Source of the DNA: Chryseobacterium arachidis | GTDB lineage: Bacteria; Bacteroidota; Bacteroidia; Flavobacteriales; Weeksellaceae | NCBI RefSeq assembly: GCF_900129245.1 | Contig: NZ_FQUT01000019.1 | Coordinates: 16,906-80,905 of the forward strand | DNA: 64,000 bases | Reading direction: 5' to 3' | Part shown: piece after piece, positions 48,641 through 56,987 of the stretch | Layout of the letters: each line of letters begins with the position of its first letter | How positions within the stretch are numbered: position 1 is the stretch's first letter | The notes under the pieces: model-generated | The model's input: the letters and a program-made list of their open reading frames with translations, nothing else | What the model was told of the DNA's origin: nothing | Database searches by the model: none | Made by a program: the position numbers and the translations under genes

Positions 48641-49882
48641 ATGTTATACTATCTATATGAATATTTAACCAGCCAGGGCATCCACATTCCCGGATTAGGA
48701 CTGTTGAAATACATCTCCTTCCGCGCAGGGATGGCTGTTTTGTTTTCTTTGACCATAGCTCTTGTCTACGGAAAAAGAATCATCAACTATCTGAGAGCAA
48801 AACAGATGGGAGAATTGGTGCGTGATCTTGGTTTGGATGGTCAGAAACAAAAAGAAGGAACTCCTACAATGGGAGGTTTGATTATTATTTTGGCAACATT
48901 AATTCCTGTGCTACTCTTCACAAGAATTACAAATGTATACATTGTTCTTTTGATTGTTTCGGTGATTTGGATGGGAGCCATCGGTTTTCTTGATGATTAT
49001 TTAAAGAAAATCAAAAAAAACAAAGACGGTTTAAGTGGTAAATTCAAGATTGTAGGACAGGTCGGTTTAGGGTTAATTGTCGGAGTTACAATGTATTTCC
49101 ACCCTGATATTACTGTTAAGAGAAAATATGCAGATGCAAAGGTGGTGAACAGAAATAATGTAGAGCAAAATTTTATGCCTACAGAAAAGATCGCTGTTTC
49201 TACTGTTCCTTTTGCTAAAAATAATGAATTCGATTACAGTGGAATCCTGTTTTGGATGAATGACAAAGATGCTCACGAATGGGCTTGGGTTGTGTTCATC
49301 CCGATCGTAATTTTTATTGTAACGGCCGTTTCAAACGGGGCGAACATCACCGATGGAATCGACGGTCTCGCTGCAGGAACAAGTACGGTTATTTTACTTA
49401 CGCTTGGTTTGTTTGCCTACCTTTCAGGAAACATCATTTTCGCCGATTATCTGAACATTATGTTCCTACCCAACATGGGAGAAACCACCATTTTTGTTGT
49501 TGCGATGGTGGGAGCGGTTATAGGATTCTTTTGGTACAACACCTATCCGGCTCAGGTTTTCATGGGCGATACAGGAAGCTTAATGTTAGGCGGAGTGATT
49601 GCAGTTTTAGCAATCATTTTAAGAAAAGAATTAATGATTCCTGTATTATGCGGAATCTTCCTGATTGAAAATATTTCCGTAATGCTTCAGGTGGTCGTTT
49701 TTAAATACAGAAAAAGAAAATTCGGGTTAGAATATGCCCAAAACAATAGATTATTCAGAATGTCCCCTTTACATCACCATTATCAGAAGGGAGGCTTTCA
49801 TGAAAGCAAAATCGTTAACAGAATGATAATCATCGGAGTAATGCTGGCCATTGTATGTCTGATTACGTTGAAGATGAGATAG
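48641..49882 (+). CDS. mraY: Phospho-MurNAc-pentapeptide transferase MraY
   Basis: 413 residues with ~10 TM helices. Key motifs: KEGTPTMGGLIII, GFLDDYLKKIKKNKDGLSGK with the DD pair, NGANITDGIDGLAAG, and PLHHHYQKGGFHESK. All active-site Asp and His residues are present. A hydrophilic insertion of ~55 residues (after MYFHPDITVKRKYADAKVV, residues ~150-205) lengthens it compared with the ~360 of E. coli MraY; this is a usual feature in Bacteroidota. It makes lipid I at the inner membrane. Confidence 0.96.
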   Translation: MLYYLYEYLTSQGIHIPGLGLLKYISFRAGMAVLFSLTIALVYGKRIINYLRAKQMGELVRDLGLDGQKQKEGTPTMGGLIIILATLIPVLLFTRITNVYIVLLIVSVIWMGAIGFLDDYLKKIKKNKDGLSGKFKIVGQVGLGLIVGVTMYFHPDITVKRKYADAKVVNRNNVEQNFMPTEKIAVSTVPFAKNNEFDYSGILFWMNDKDAHEWAWVVFIPIVIFIVTAVSNGANITDGIDGLAAGTSTVILLTLGLFAYLSGNIIFADYLNIMFLPNMGETTIFVVAMVGAVIGFFWYNTYPAQVFMGDTGSLMLGGVIAVLAIILRKELMIPVLCGIFLIENISVMLQVVVFKYRKRKFGLEYAQNNRLFRMSPLHHHYQKGGFHESKIVNRMIIIGVMLAIVCLITLKMR

Positions 49883-49946
49883 AAAATTAATTTAAAAATT
49901 GAATTATTTAGCTATTAAATAATTCAGTCATTAAATCGAAAATTAT

Positions 49947-51284
49947 ATGAAAATAGTTGTTTTAGGAGGAGGAGAAAGTGGTTGTGGAGCTGCATATCTG
50001 GCGAAAAAGAAAGGAATGGAAGTTTTTCTTTCAGATAAAGGCGCCATTAAAGACAATTACAAGCAGTTCCTGATCGATAATGAAATTGAATTTGAAGAAG
50101 GAAGCCACGATGAAGCAAGAATTTTAAATGCAGACTGGATTGTAAAAAGTCCGGGAATTCCGAAAAAAGCAGAAATGATCCAGAAAATTCATGAGAAAGG
50201 AATCAGGCTTTCTTCTGAAATTGAGTTCGCTTCGGAGTTTACAGATGCCAAAATCATCGCGATCACGGGAAGCAACGGGAAAACAACGACCACGTCTTTG
50301 ATCTATTATATCCTGAAAAATGACGGATTAAATGTAGGTTTAGGCGGAAATATCGGGTACAGCTTTGCAAAACAGGTTGCCGATGAAAACCATGAATATT
50401 ATGTTTTGGAAGTAAGTTCTTTCCAATTGGATGATATTCAGAATTTTAGACCCTACATTTCTTTATTATTGAATTTGTCTCAGGATCATTTGGATCAGTA
50501 CAATTACAATTACGAAGAATATGCGTTGGCGAAATTCAGAATTGCTGAAAATCAGGAGAATGACAATTTTTTCATCTACAATAAAGATGATGAAATGAGC
50601 AAAAACATTCTCGAAAAATTAGAGATCAAAGCGAAAATGATTCCTTTCTCAACAAAAGAAAAGTTGTCTGAAGGAGGTTTCATTAATGATAATAAAATTG
50701 AGGTAAAACTAAAGGATGATTTCTCAATGAAAATTGACGAATTGTCATTGTTGGGAACTCATAATGTTGCGAACAGCTTAGCCGCTTCAATTGCCGGTAA
50801 AATATTGGAAATCAATAATGAAAGTATCAGAAATTCATTAATGACTTTTCAGGCAGTTGAACACAGATTGGAATTTGTAACTGAAATTGACGGTGTAAAA
50901 TATATCAACGACAGTAAGGCAACTAATGTCAATGCAACGTATTATGCTTTAGAAAGCATGAAAACTCCGACCGTTTGGATTGTTGGAGGTTTAGATAAAG
51001 GAAACGACTATACCGAAATTGAGGATTTAGTCAAGAAAAAAGTAAAGGCAATTGTTTGCTTAGGAATTGATAATGAGAAAATTATCAACTTCTTTAAAGA
51101 CAAGAAAGAGTTTATTTACGACACTTCAAGCATGGAAAAAGCAGTTGAGATTTCAAAATCTTTAGCTAAAAAAGGAGATACGGTTTTACTTTCTCCTTGT
51201 TGCGCAAGTTTTGATCTATTCAAAAGTTATGAAGACAGAGGTCGTCAGTTTAAAGAGCAGGTTTTAAAAGGAAACAGCAAGTAG
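49947..51284 (+). CDS. murD: UDP-MurNAc-L-alanine:D-glutamate ligase MurD
   Basis: 445 residues. N-terminal UDP-binding Rossmann part VVLGGGESGCGAAYLAKKKG, ATP loop AITGSNGKTTTTSLIYYI (~residue 110), VLEVSSFQLDDI, NLSQDHLDQY and NDSKATNVNATYYAL (~325) in the C-terminal domain; VLLSPCCASFDLFKSYEDRG closes the family pattern. It adds D-glutamate to UDP-MurNAc-Ala. The leader before it contains a TTAAATAATTCA-type simple repeat; the end runs into a short CAAGTAGCCAATAGCAA repeat before ftsW. Confidence 0.97.
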   Translation: MKIVVLGGGESGCGAAYLAKKKGMEVFLSDKGAIKDNYKQFLIDNEIEFEEGSHDEARILNADWIVKSPGIPKKAEMIQKIHEKGIRLSSEIEFASEFTDAKIIAITGSNGKTTTTSLIYYILKNDGLNVGLGGNIGYSFAKQVADENHEYYVLEVSSFQLDDIQNFRPYISLLLNLSQDHLDQYNYNYEEYALAKFRIAENQENDNFFIYNKDDEMSKNILEKLEIKAKMIPFSTKEKLSEGGFINDNKIEVKLKDDFSMKIDELSLLGTHNVANSLAASIAGKILEINNESIRNSLMTFQAVEHRLEFVTEIDGVKYINDSKATNVNATYYALESMKTPTVWIVGGLDKGNDYTEIEDLVKKKVKAIVCLGIDNEKIINFFKDKKEFIYDTSSMEKAVEISKSLAKKGDTVLLSPCCASFDLFKSYEDRGRQFKEQVLKGNSK

Positions 51285-51299
51285 CCAATAGCAAAACGT

Positions 51300-52538
51300 A
51301 TGAACGAACAAGACACAGAAAACAGATTTGAATTCCTGAAGGGCGATAAAGTACTTTGGATGGTCATTCTTGTGATCTCCATTTTCTCTATTTTCCCAGT
51401 ATATTCTGCAAGTTCGAATCTGGAATATATCGTTAATAACGGGACCACAACAGGTCACGTTATCAAGCATATGTTCTTTGTAGTCTTAGGTTTGGGAATC
51501 ATGAGAGTGGTCGGAATGGTGAAATATGAATACATCGGAAAACTCAGCAGTATCATGCTTGGTTTAATGGTTATTTTACTGATTGTCACCATGTTTACCG
51601 GACAGACGATCGACGGAGCCAGTGCTTCCCGATGGCTGAAGATTCCGGGAACGCCGATTTCATTTCAGCCCTCCTCGTTCGCTTTTTTAATGTTGATCAT
51701 CTATTTATGCAGATATTTAACCAAGAAAATCACTCGGGAAAGGCTTCCGATTGAGAATATCATGTACATTTTCGGGCCTATTCTTTTGGTTTTCGTATTG
51801 GTTGCAAAAGATAACGGTTCTACCGCCTTGATGATCTTAATGGTTTCGGTTATCGTATTGGTTATCGGACAGTTACACTGGAAGTATATTGCAGGATTTA
51901 TTTCTGCATCATTCATTGCAATTGTTTTGTTTTTAATAATCGCTCTAAATACCAATTTAATCGGAGGAAACCGTGTTCATACATGGATGAGCCGTATTGA
52001 GACCTTTACCTCAAGTAAAGCAAAAACAGCAGATGTTGATGATGAAAGCGTAAAAGCAAAAAATTATCAGGTCATGCAGGCAAAGGCGGCCATCGTTCAC
52101 GGTGGAATTACCGGAATGGGACCTGGGAAAAGTGCTTTAAAACAAATGCTTCCACAGTCTGCCTCCGACTTTATTTTTGCCGTAATCGTAGAAGAATACG
52201 GAGTGATTGGAGCTGCTTTTTTAATTAGTATGTATTTAATTATGATGATTCGTATCGTAATGATAGCCAGCAAGATGCCCGCTTTTTTCGGGTCTTTGCT
52301 CGTTCTCAGTCTCGGTGTGATGATTTTTATACAACTCTCTGTAAATATTGCAGTTGCAGTCAATTTAATCCCTGTTACAGGGCAACCGCTGCCTTTGATA
52401 AGTTACGGAGGAACCTCAATGTTGGTAACATATTTGCAGTTGGGAATTATCCTGAATATCAGCTCCAGGATACAGATCTATGATGAAGAAGGAATGGGAA
52501 AAAAACAAAGTGTAGCCGAAATAAACGACATCGCTTAA
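51300..52538 (+). CDS. ftsW: Septal peptidoglycan glycosyltransferase FtsW
   Basis: 412 residues, SEDS family with ten TM helices. Signatures: DGASASRWLKIPGTPISFQP (with RWxxxG), KDNGSTALMILMVS (KPDxG-type loop with conserved Asp), GGITGMGPGKSALKQMLPQS and the end ITGQPLPLISYGGTSMLVTY, here seen as TGQPLPLISYGGTSMLV. It polymerises lipid II with FtsI as partner. It starts 15 bp after murD. A small unknown gene follows before murG. Confidence 0.95.
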   Translation: MNEQDTENRFEFLKGDKVLWMVILVISIFSIFPVYSASSNLEYIVNNGTTTGHVIKHMFFVVLGLGIMRVVGMVKYEYIGKLSSIMLGLMVILLIVTMFTGQTIDGASASRWLKIPGTPISFQPSSFAFLMLIIYLCRYLTKKITRERLPIENIMYIFGPILLVFVLVAKDNGSTALMILMVSVIVLVIGQLHWKYIAGFISASFIAIVLFLIIALNTNLIGGNRVHTWMSRIETFTSSKAKTADVDDESVKAKNYQVMQAKAAIVHGGITGMGPGKSALKQMLPQSASDFIFAVIVEEYGVIGAAFLISMYLIMMIRIVMIASKMPAFFGSLLVLSLGVMIFIQLSVNIAVAVNLIPVTGQPLPLISYGGTSMLVTYLQLGIILNISSRIQIYDEEGMGKKQSVAEINDIA

Positions 52539-52550
52539 AAACAAAATAAA

Positions 52551-52793
52551 ATGGAAATAAGTTTAATAAGATGTATTGATAACAAAAGCTCAGAAGATGT
52601 GTTGGTATTTAGTACCGATGAGGAAATCATCAATTTTCTGAAATCATATAATTTAGAATTTACTGAAATTATTGAACTTAATGATTCTGTTTACAATGTG
52701 AAAGAAATTTCAGTAAAGCTGATTAAAGATAAAATTGAGATTTGGGTAAATGTTGACTTTATTGATTTAATTGAGAATTTACCTACAGCATAA
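52551..52793 (+). CDS. Small acidic protein of unknown function inserted between ftsW and murG
   Basis: 80 residues, no signal or membrane helix. The pattern of alternating short strands (MEISLIRCIDN, VYNVKEISVKLI, KIEIWVNVDFIDLI) and one helix (DEEIINFLKSYN) suggests a small alpha/beta fold. It starts 12 bp after ftsW and ends 10 bp before murG, so it must be co-transcribed. I do not recognise it, and it is not part of the standard division cluster. Confidence 0.6.
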   Translation: MEISLIRCIDNKSSEDVLVFSTDEEIINFLKSYNLEFTEIIELNDSVYNVKEISVKLIKDKIEIWVNVDFIDLIENLPTA

Positions 52794-52803
52794 TATTATT
52801 AAA

Positions 52804-53898
52804 ATGAACAAAAAACTGAAAGTTTTATTATCCGGCGGAGGAACAGGAGGACATATCTTTCCTGCCATCGCTATTGCGGACGAGATCAAAAAACGATTTC
52901 CTGATGCAGAGTTTTTGTTCATCGGAGCCAACGGAAAAATGGAAATGGAAAAAGTTCCGCAGGCTGGTTACAAGATTGAAGGAATTGATATTGCGGGAAT
53001 CGACAGAGGAAATATGCTGTCGAATTTAGGTTTGCCTTTTAAAATTTTAAAAAGTTTATCTAAATCTAAAAAGATCATTAAAAGTTTTGCCCCGGATTTC
53101 GCGGTGGGAACCGGTGGTTTTGCGAGTGGTCCTGCTTTATACGAAGCTAGTAAACTTCGAATTCCGATTTTTATTCAGGAGCAGAATGCTCATGCAGGCG
53201 TAACCAATAAAATTTTAAGTAAAAAAGCGAAAGCCGTATTTACAGCCTACCCAAAGGTGGAAGGTTTTCCTACTGAAAAAATAAAGTTTCTGGGTAATCC
53301 GATCCGCGAGAATATCGTTTCAGGAATGCAGGAAACTTGCCAGGCAAAAGAAAAAATGGGTTTAGACAAAGACAAACTGACAATTTTATCTGTCGGCGGA
53401 TCTTTAGGCTCAAGAACATTAAACAACGGTTGGAAAGATAATTTAGAAAATCTGAAAGAAAAAGGTTATCAATTGATCTGGCAAACCGGAAAGTTGGACT
53501 ACAACGAATTGTCTTCCAGCCTCCAGCTTCCAGCTTCCATCCAATTGAAAGAGTTCATCAAAGACATGGAAACAGCCTATTCTGCGGCAGATGTGATTGT
53601 TTCAAGAGCGGGCGCGATTGCCATTTCAGAGTTGGCAGTAGCACAAAAGCCGGTTTTATTGGTTCCCTTCCCTTTTGCAGCGGAAGATCATCAAACCAAA
53701 AACGCCATGAATCTGGTTGAAAAAAATGCAGCCCGAATGGTAAAAGACTCTGAAATGCAGGAAAAATTCTGGAATACCCTTTCAGAGATCTGCGAAAATG
53801 AAAATGTAAGAAAAGAAATGTCCGAGAATCTTAAATATTTTGCCAAGCCAAACGCCGCAAAAGAGATTGTGGACGAGATTTTTAAAGTGATAAAATAA
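52804..53898 (+). CDS. murG: UDP-GlcNAc:lipid I N-acetylglucosaminyltransferase MurG
   Basis: 364 residues from the ATG at 52804 (MNKKLKVLLSGGGTGGH); a further 11 codons are open upstream. Donor/acceptor loops: SGGGTGGHIFPA, GTGGFASGP, QEQNAHAGVTNK, and in the C-terminal half SVGGSLGSRTLN, SRAGAIAISELAV and PFPFAAEDHQTKNA. It makes lipid II. Oddity: codons ~237-243 consist of a 7-bp repeat, TTCCAGC-CTCCAGC-TTCCAGC (53514-53534), coding for SSLQLPA in a surface loop; this repeat occurs in intergenic DNA of related genomes. Confidence 0.96.
   Translation: MNKKLKVLLSGGGTGGHIFPAIAIADEIKKRFPDAEFLFIGANGKMEMEKVPQAGYKIEGIDIAGIDRGNMLSNLGLPFKILKSLSKSKKIIKSFAPDFAVGTGGFASGPALYEASKLRIPIFIQEQNAHAGVTNKILSKKAKAVFTAYPKVEGFPTEKIKFLGNPIRENIVSGMQETCQAKEKMGLDKDKLTILSVGGSLGSRTLNNGWKDNLENLKEKGYQLIWQTGKLDYNELSSSLQLPASIQLKEFIKDMETAYSAADVIVSRAGAIAISELAVAQKPVLLVPFPFAAEDHQTKNAMNLVEKNAARMVKDSEMQEKFWNTLSEICENENVRKEMSENLKYFAKPNAAKEIVDEIFKVIK
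53513..53538. repeat. Heptamer repeat (TTCCAGC-like x3) inside murG
   Basis: TTCCAGC, CTCCAGC and TTCCAGC in tandem, then TTCC. Three heptamers equal seven codons, so the reading frame is kept. Confidence 0.7.
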
Positions 53899-55272
53899 AT
53901 GAACAATTTAGAAACATATCAAAATTTTTACTTCGTTGGAATCGGAGGTATCGGGATGAGTGCTCTGGCGCGTTATTTCCATGCTTCGGGCAAAAAAGTT
54001 TTGGGCTACGATAAAACCAATACCAAATTGACAACGGCTTTAATGAACGAAGGAATCGATATTGTTTTTGAAGATATTATTGATGAAAAAATCACTTCAC
54101 TCCAGAAGGAAAATACATTGGTAATTTATACTCCTGCGATCAAGGTTTTAGGAATTTTAGATTATTTCAATGATCATCAGTTTGAAGTATTAAAACGTGC
54201 GAAAGTTTTAGGTTTAATTACAGAAAATACAGATTGCATCGCAGTTGCCGGAACTCACGGAAAAACAACGACTTCTACTTTGGTTGCTCATTTGTGCAAA
54301 GAAGCAGATTTGCCTTTCTCATGTTTTTTAGGTGGAATTTCTGAGAATTTTAAATCGAATTTTCTGTACAACGGATCGCAATATTCTGTAGTGGAAGCAG
54401 ATGAATATGACAGAAGTTTTTTGAATCTTTCTCCGGATTGGGCAGTAGTAACTTCCACAGATGCAGATCATTTGGATATTTATGGGGACAAAAATCATAT
54501 TGAAGAAGGTTTCAGACAATTTGCAGCATTGGTTCCGAACGACAAACAGCTTTTTGTAAGAAAAGGAATCGAAATCGGAAGATACCATGTTACGTATGCA
54601 GTGAATGAAGTGGCTGATTATTACTCGGATAACCTAAGAATGGAAGGAGATAAAAATTATTTTGACTTCCACACCCCGACAGAAACGATCAAAGATTTTG
54701 TCTGGGAAATTCCTGGAATACATAATGTTGAAAATGCGACGGTTGCCTTAGCGATTTTAAACAGTTTAGGAGTAGATTTTGAAACCCTGAAGAAAGCAAT
54801 TGCCAATTTTAAGGGGATTAAAAGAAGATATACCAAGCACAGATACGGAAACGGTAAAATTTACATCGACGATTACGCGCACCACCCAACGGAGATCAAT
54901 GCGGTGATGAGCTCGATCCGAACTTTTTACCCTGAAAAGAAATTATTGGTGGCTTTTCAACCGCATCTTTTTAGCAGAACGAGAGATTTTTCAGATGGAT
55001 TCGCTGAAAGTTTAAGCAAAGCAGATGAATTGATTTTGCTTGATATTTATCCCGCAAGAGAACTTCAGGAAAATTTTGAAGGAATTACTTCAAGCTGGTT
55101 ATTGGAAAAAGTAAATTTAGATAAAAAAGAAGTTTCAACATTAGGCGAAGCTTTTAATAAAATAAAAGAAAAAGATTTTGATATCCTTCTTACTGTAGGC
55201 GCAGGAAATATCGATACGCTGTATGATCCTATCTGTGAATGGCTGAGTGGAACACAAAGTGCACAGAGATAA
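53899..55272 (+). CDS. murC: UDP-MurNAc:L-alanine ligase MurC
   Basis: 457 residues. N-terminal Rossmann motif FVGIGGIGMSALARYF, ATP loop VAGTHGKTTTSTLVAHL (~residue 115), EADEYDRSFL, STDADHLDIYG, and in the third domain YIDDYAHHPTEINAVMSS and FQPHLFSRTRDF. It begins the cytoplasmic pathway to UDP-MurNAc-pentapeptide. The ATG is directly at the murG stop (no gap). Downstream the cluster is interrupted by the GxxExxY unit. Confidence 0.97.
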   Translation: MNNLETYQNFYFVGIGGIGMSALARYFHASGKKVLGYDKTNTKLTTALMNEGIDIVFEDIIDEKITSLQKENTLVIYTPAIKVLGILDYFNDHQFEVLKRAKVLGLITENTDCIAVAGTHGKTTTSTLVAHLCKEADLPFSCFLGGISENFKSNFLYNGSQYSVVEADEYDRSFLNLSPDWAVVTSTDADHLDIYGDKNHIEEGFRQFAALVPNDKQLFVRKGIEIGRYHVTYAVNEVADYYSDNLRMEGDKNYFDFHTPTETIKDFVWEIPGIHNVENATVALAILNSLGVDFETLKKAIANFKGIKRRYTKHRYGNGKIYIDDYAHHPTEINAVMSSIRTFYPEKKLLVAFQPHLFSRTRDFSDGFAESLSKADELILLDIYPARELQENFEGITSSWLLEKVNLDKKEVSTLGEAFNKIKEKDFDILLTVGAGNIDTLYDPICEWLSGTQSAQR

Positions 55273-55289
55273 TTTTTATATTGAAAAAA

Positions 55290-55387
55290 AGTCTCGCAAA
55301 GCCGCTTCGCTTGTAAAAGCAAAAACGGAAAGTGACAGAGTGGTAAATGAGAACTCCCTCCTATAAACGAAGCGGCTTTGTGAGACT
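55290..55387. repeat. Imperfect 23-bp inverted repeat after murC
   Basis: The arms are at 55290-55312 (core GCAAAGCCGCTTCGCTT) and 55365-55387 (core AACGAAGCGGCTTTGTGAGA) and are inverted with two mismatches. The right arm recurs in direct orientation at 55855-55877 on the other side of the GxxExxY gene. Confidence 0.75.
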
Positions 55388-55431
55388 AAAGAGAAAAAAC
55401 TTAGTGAACCTAGTGTTCAAGGTAAAAATAA
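55365..55431. repeat. Left direct repeat flanking the GxxExxY gene
   Basis: Block beginning AACGAAGCGGCTTTGTGAGA and ending GAACCTAGTGTTCAAGG-taaaaataa; the block at 55855-55929 has the same order of elements. Confidence 0.65.
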
Positions 55432-55451
55432 GTTAGAATAAAAACACAAAA

Positions 55452-55835
55452 ATGGATGAAAACGAAATTGCAAAAATTGTAGTTGATGCAGGTTTGAAGA
55501 TTCATAGAGCTTTGGGACAAGGTTTATACGAAACAGTTTATGAACAATGTCTAGAATATGAATTGGTAAACAGAGGACTATTGGTTGAAAGACAAAAATT
55601 TCTTTCAATACAATATGAAAATCTGACAGTATCAAATGCGTTTAAAATTGATTTATTAATTGAAAATAAAGTAGTTATAGAGATTAAGGCTCAGGAAACT
55701 TTGGATAATTTTCATAACGCTCAATTATTAAATTATTTAAAACTAGGGAATTATAGATTAGGATTATTATTAAATTTTAATTCTAAGCTTTTTAAAAACG
55801 GAGTAAATAGAGTTATAAACGGATATATAAAATAA
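55452..55835 (+). CDS. GxxExxY family protein (PD-(D/E)xK-like), inserted in the dcw cluster
   Basis: 127 residues. The signature GLYETVYEQCLEYEL (residues ~21-35) gives G-x-x-E-x-x-Y; KIDLLIENKVVIEIKAQETL (~74-92) provides Asp and E-x-K of a PD-(D/E)xK nuclease-like core, followed by HNAQLLNYLKLGNYRLGLLLNF. GxxExxY proteins are widespread, their role unproven. Here the gene splits murC from ftsQ, where most relatives have none, and is bounded by direct repeats of ~70 bp (55365-55431 and 55855-55929), pointing to a small mobile unit. A/T-richer than its neighbours. Confidence 0.85.
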   Translation: MDENEIAKIVVDAGLKIHRALGQGLYETVYEQCLEYELVNRGLLVERQKFLSIQYENLTVSNAFKIDLLIENKVVIEIKAQETLDNFHNAQLLNYLKLGNYRLGLLLNFNSKLFKNGVNRVINGYIK

Positions 55836-55854
55836 AAGCACCGTTAGCTTATAT

Positions 55855-55929
55855 AAGCGAAGCGGCTTTGTGAAACTAAATAAACGGTATTAGTAAAGAA
55901 CAGCTTTGCGAACTTCGTGTTCAAAAATA
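55855..55929. repeat. Right direct repeat flanking the GxxExxY gene
   Basis: Begins AAGCGAAGCGGCTTTGTGAA and ends GCGAACTTCGTGTTCAAAAA, paralleling 55365-55431. It runs up to the ftsQ start. Confidence 0.65.
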
Positions 55930-55933
55930 AAAA

Positions 55934-56899
55934 ATGAAAAACAAGTACAGAATATTAAAAATCGCCATTACAGTAATCATTTTAGGATTTCTGTTGAGTT
56001 TCTCTTTGAAGAAATTCAGCGGTCAGAAGATTACGGACGATAAAATTTCTGTAAAAATGAATAACGAGAAAACTCCAGTAGATTTCATCAACGAAAAAGA
56101 TATCCGTGAGATTGTAAAAAAAGAAAATCCTTCAGGGAAAGTTGGTGATCTGAATATTCCGGCATTAGAAAAGAAAATTAATAATCTTCCGGCTGTCGAC
56201 AGCGCCAATGTTTATTTAAATTTAAATGGTAAACTGAATTTAGACATCAAACAGAGAGTTCCGGTTTTCAGATTAAATAAAGACGGAAAAGATTTTTATG
56301 TAGATGAAAAAGGAACAGAATTTCCGATCTCAAAAAATTATTCGCATCCCTGTATGCTTGTAACAGGAAATGTAAAAAAAGATGAATATTCCAAACTTGT
56401 CAAATTGGTAGAAAAGATTGATAAAGATGATTTCAGTAAGAAATATTTCATCGGTATCTCGAAAGACAGAAACGGAGATTACAATCTTCTCACTAGTGAA
56501 GGAAATTATAAAGTAGAAATAGGAGATTTAGATAATATTGAATTAAAAGTAAAGGGGTTTAAGGCATTTGTCGAAAAATATCTTGTCTATCAGGATCCCG
56601 AAAAGTACAGCATGGTTTCCATTAAATATCAAAACCAGATTGTAACGACTTTAAATCCTTATTTCAAAGAAAATGACAGTATTTTAAAGGCTGGAAATAA
56701 AGAACTGGCAAAAGCTCCGGCGTCTGCCCCAACAAAAAAGGCAGAGGCAGAACCGAAACCTAAAGCCGAAATAAAAAAAGAAACAAAAAAAACGAACGCT
56801 ACAAAAACAAAAGCGGCAGCAAAGCCGAAAGAAAGCAAAAAAACAGAGAAATCAACGGCACCAAAACCGAAAACTAAGGCAAAAGTTAAGATAGAATAA
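55934..56899 (+). CDS. ftsQ: Cell division protein FtsQ
   Basis: 321 residues. Short basic cytoplasmic N-terminus, one TM helix (ILKIAITVIILGFLLSFSL, residues ~7-25), then POTRA/FtsQ-type periplasmic domains (INEKDIREIVKKENPSGKVG ... VDSANVYLNLNGKLNLDIKQ, FYVDEKGTEFPIS). Position between murC and ftsA supports the call, as FtsQ is poorly conserved. The C-terminal ~60 residues are an unusual low-complexity Lys/Ala/Pro tail (EPKPKAEIKKETKK and onward) of strongly positive charge, which would lie in the periplasm. Confidence 0.85.
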   Translation: MKNKYRILKIAITVIILGFLLSFSLKKFSGQKITDDKISVKMNNEKTPVDFINEKDIREIVKKENPSGKVGDLNIPALEKKINNLPAVDSANVYLNLNGKLNLDIKQRVPVFRLNKDGKDFYVDEKGTEFPISKNYSHPCMLVTGNVKKDEYSKLVKLVEKIDKDDFSKKYFIGISKDRNGDYNLLTSEGNYKVEIGDLDNIELKVKGFKAFVEKYLVYQDPEKYSMVSIKYQNQIVTTLNPYFKENDSILKAGNKELAKAPASAPTKKAEAEPKPKAEIKKETKKTNATKTKAAAKPKESKKTEKSTAPKPKTKAKVKIE

Positions 56900-56987
56900 A
56901 GAAAAGTTCATTAAAAAGGACAATTCAAAATATACCTTATTAAAACAGGACTGAAAAAAAATTAAAAAAATCAAATCGGTATAAAAA

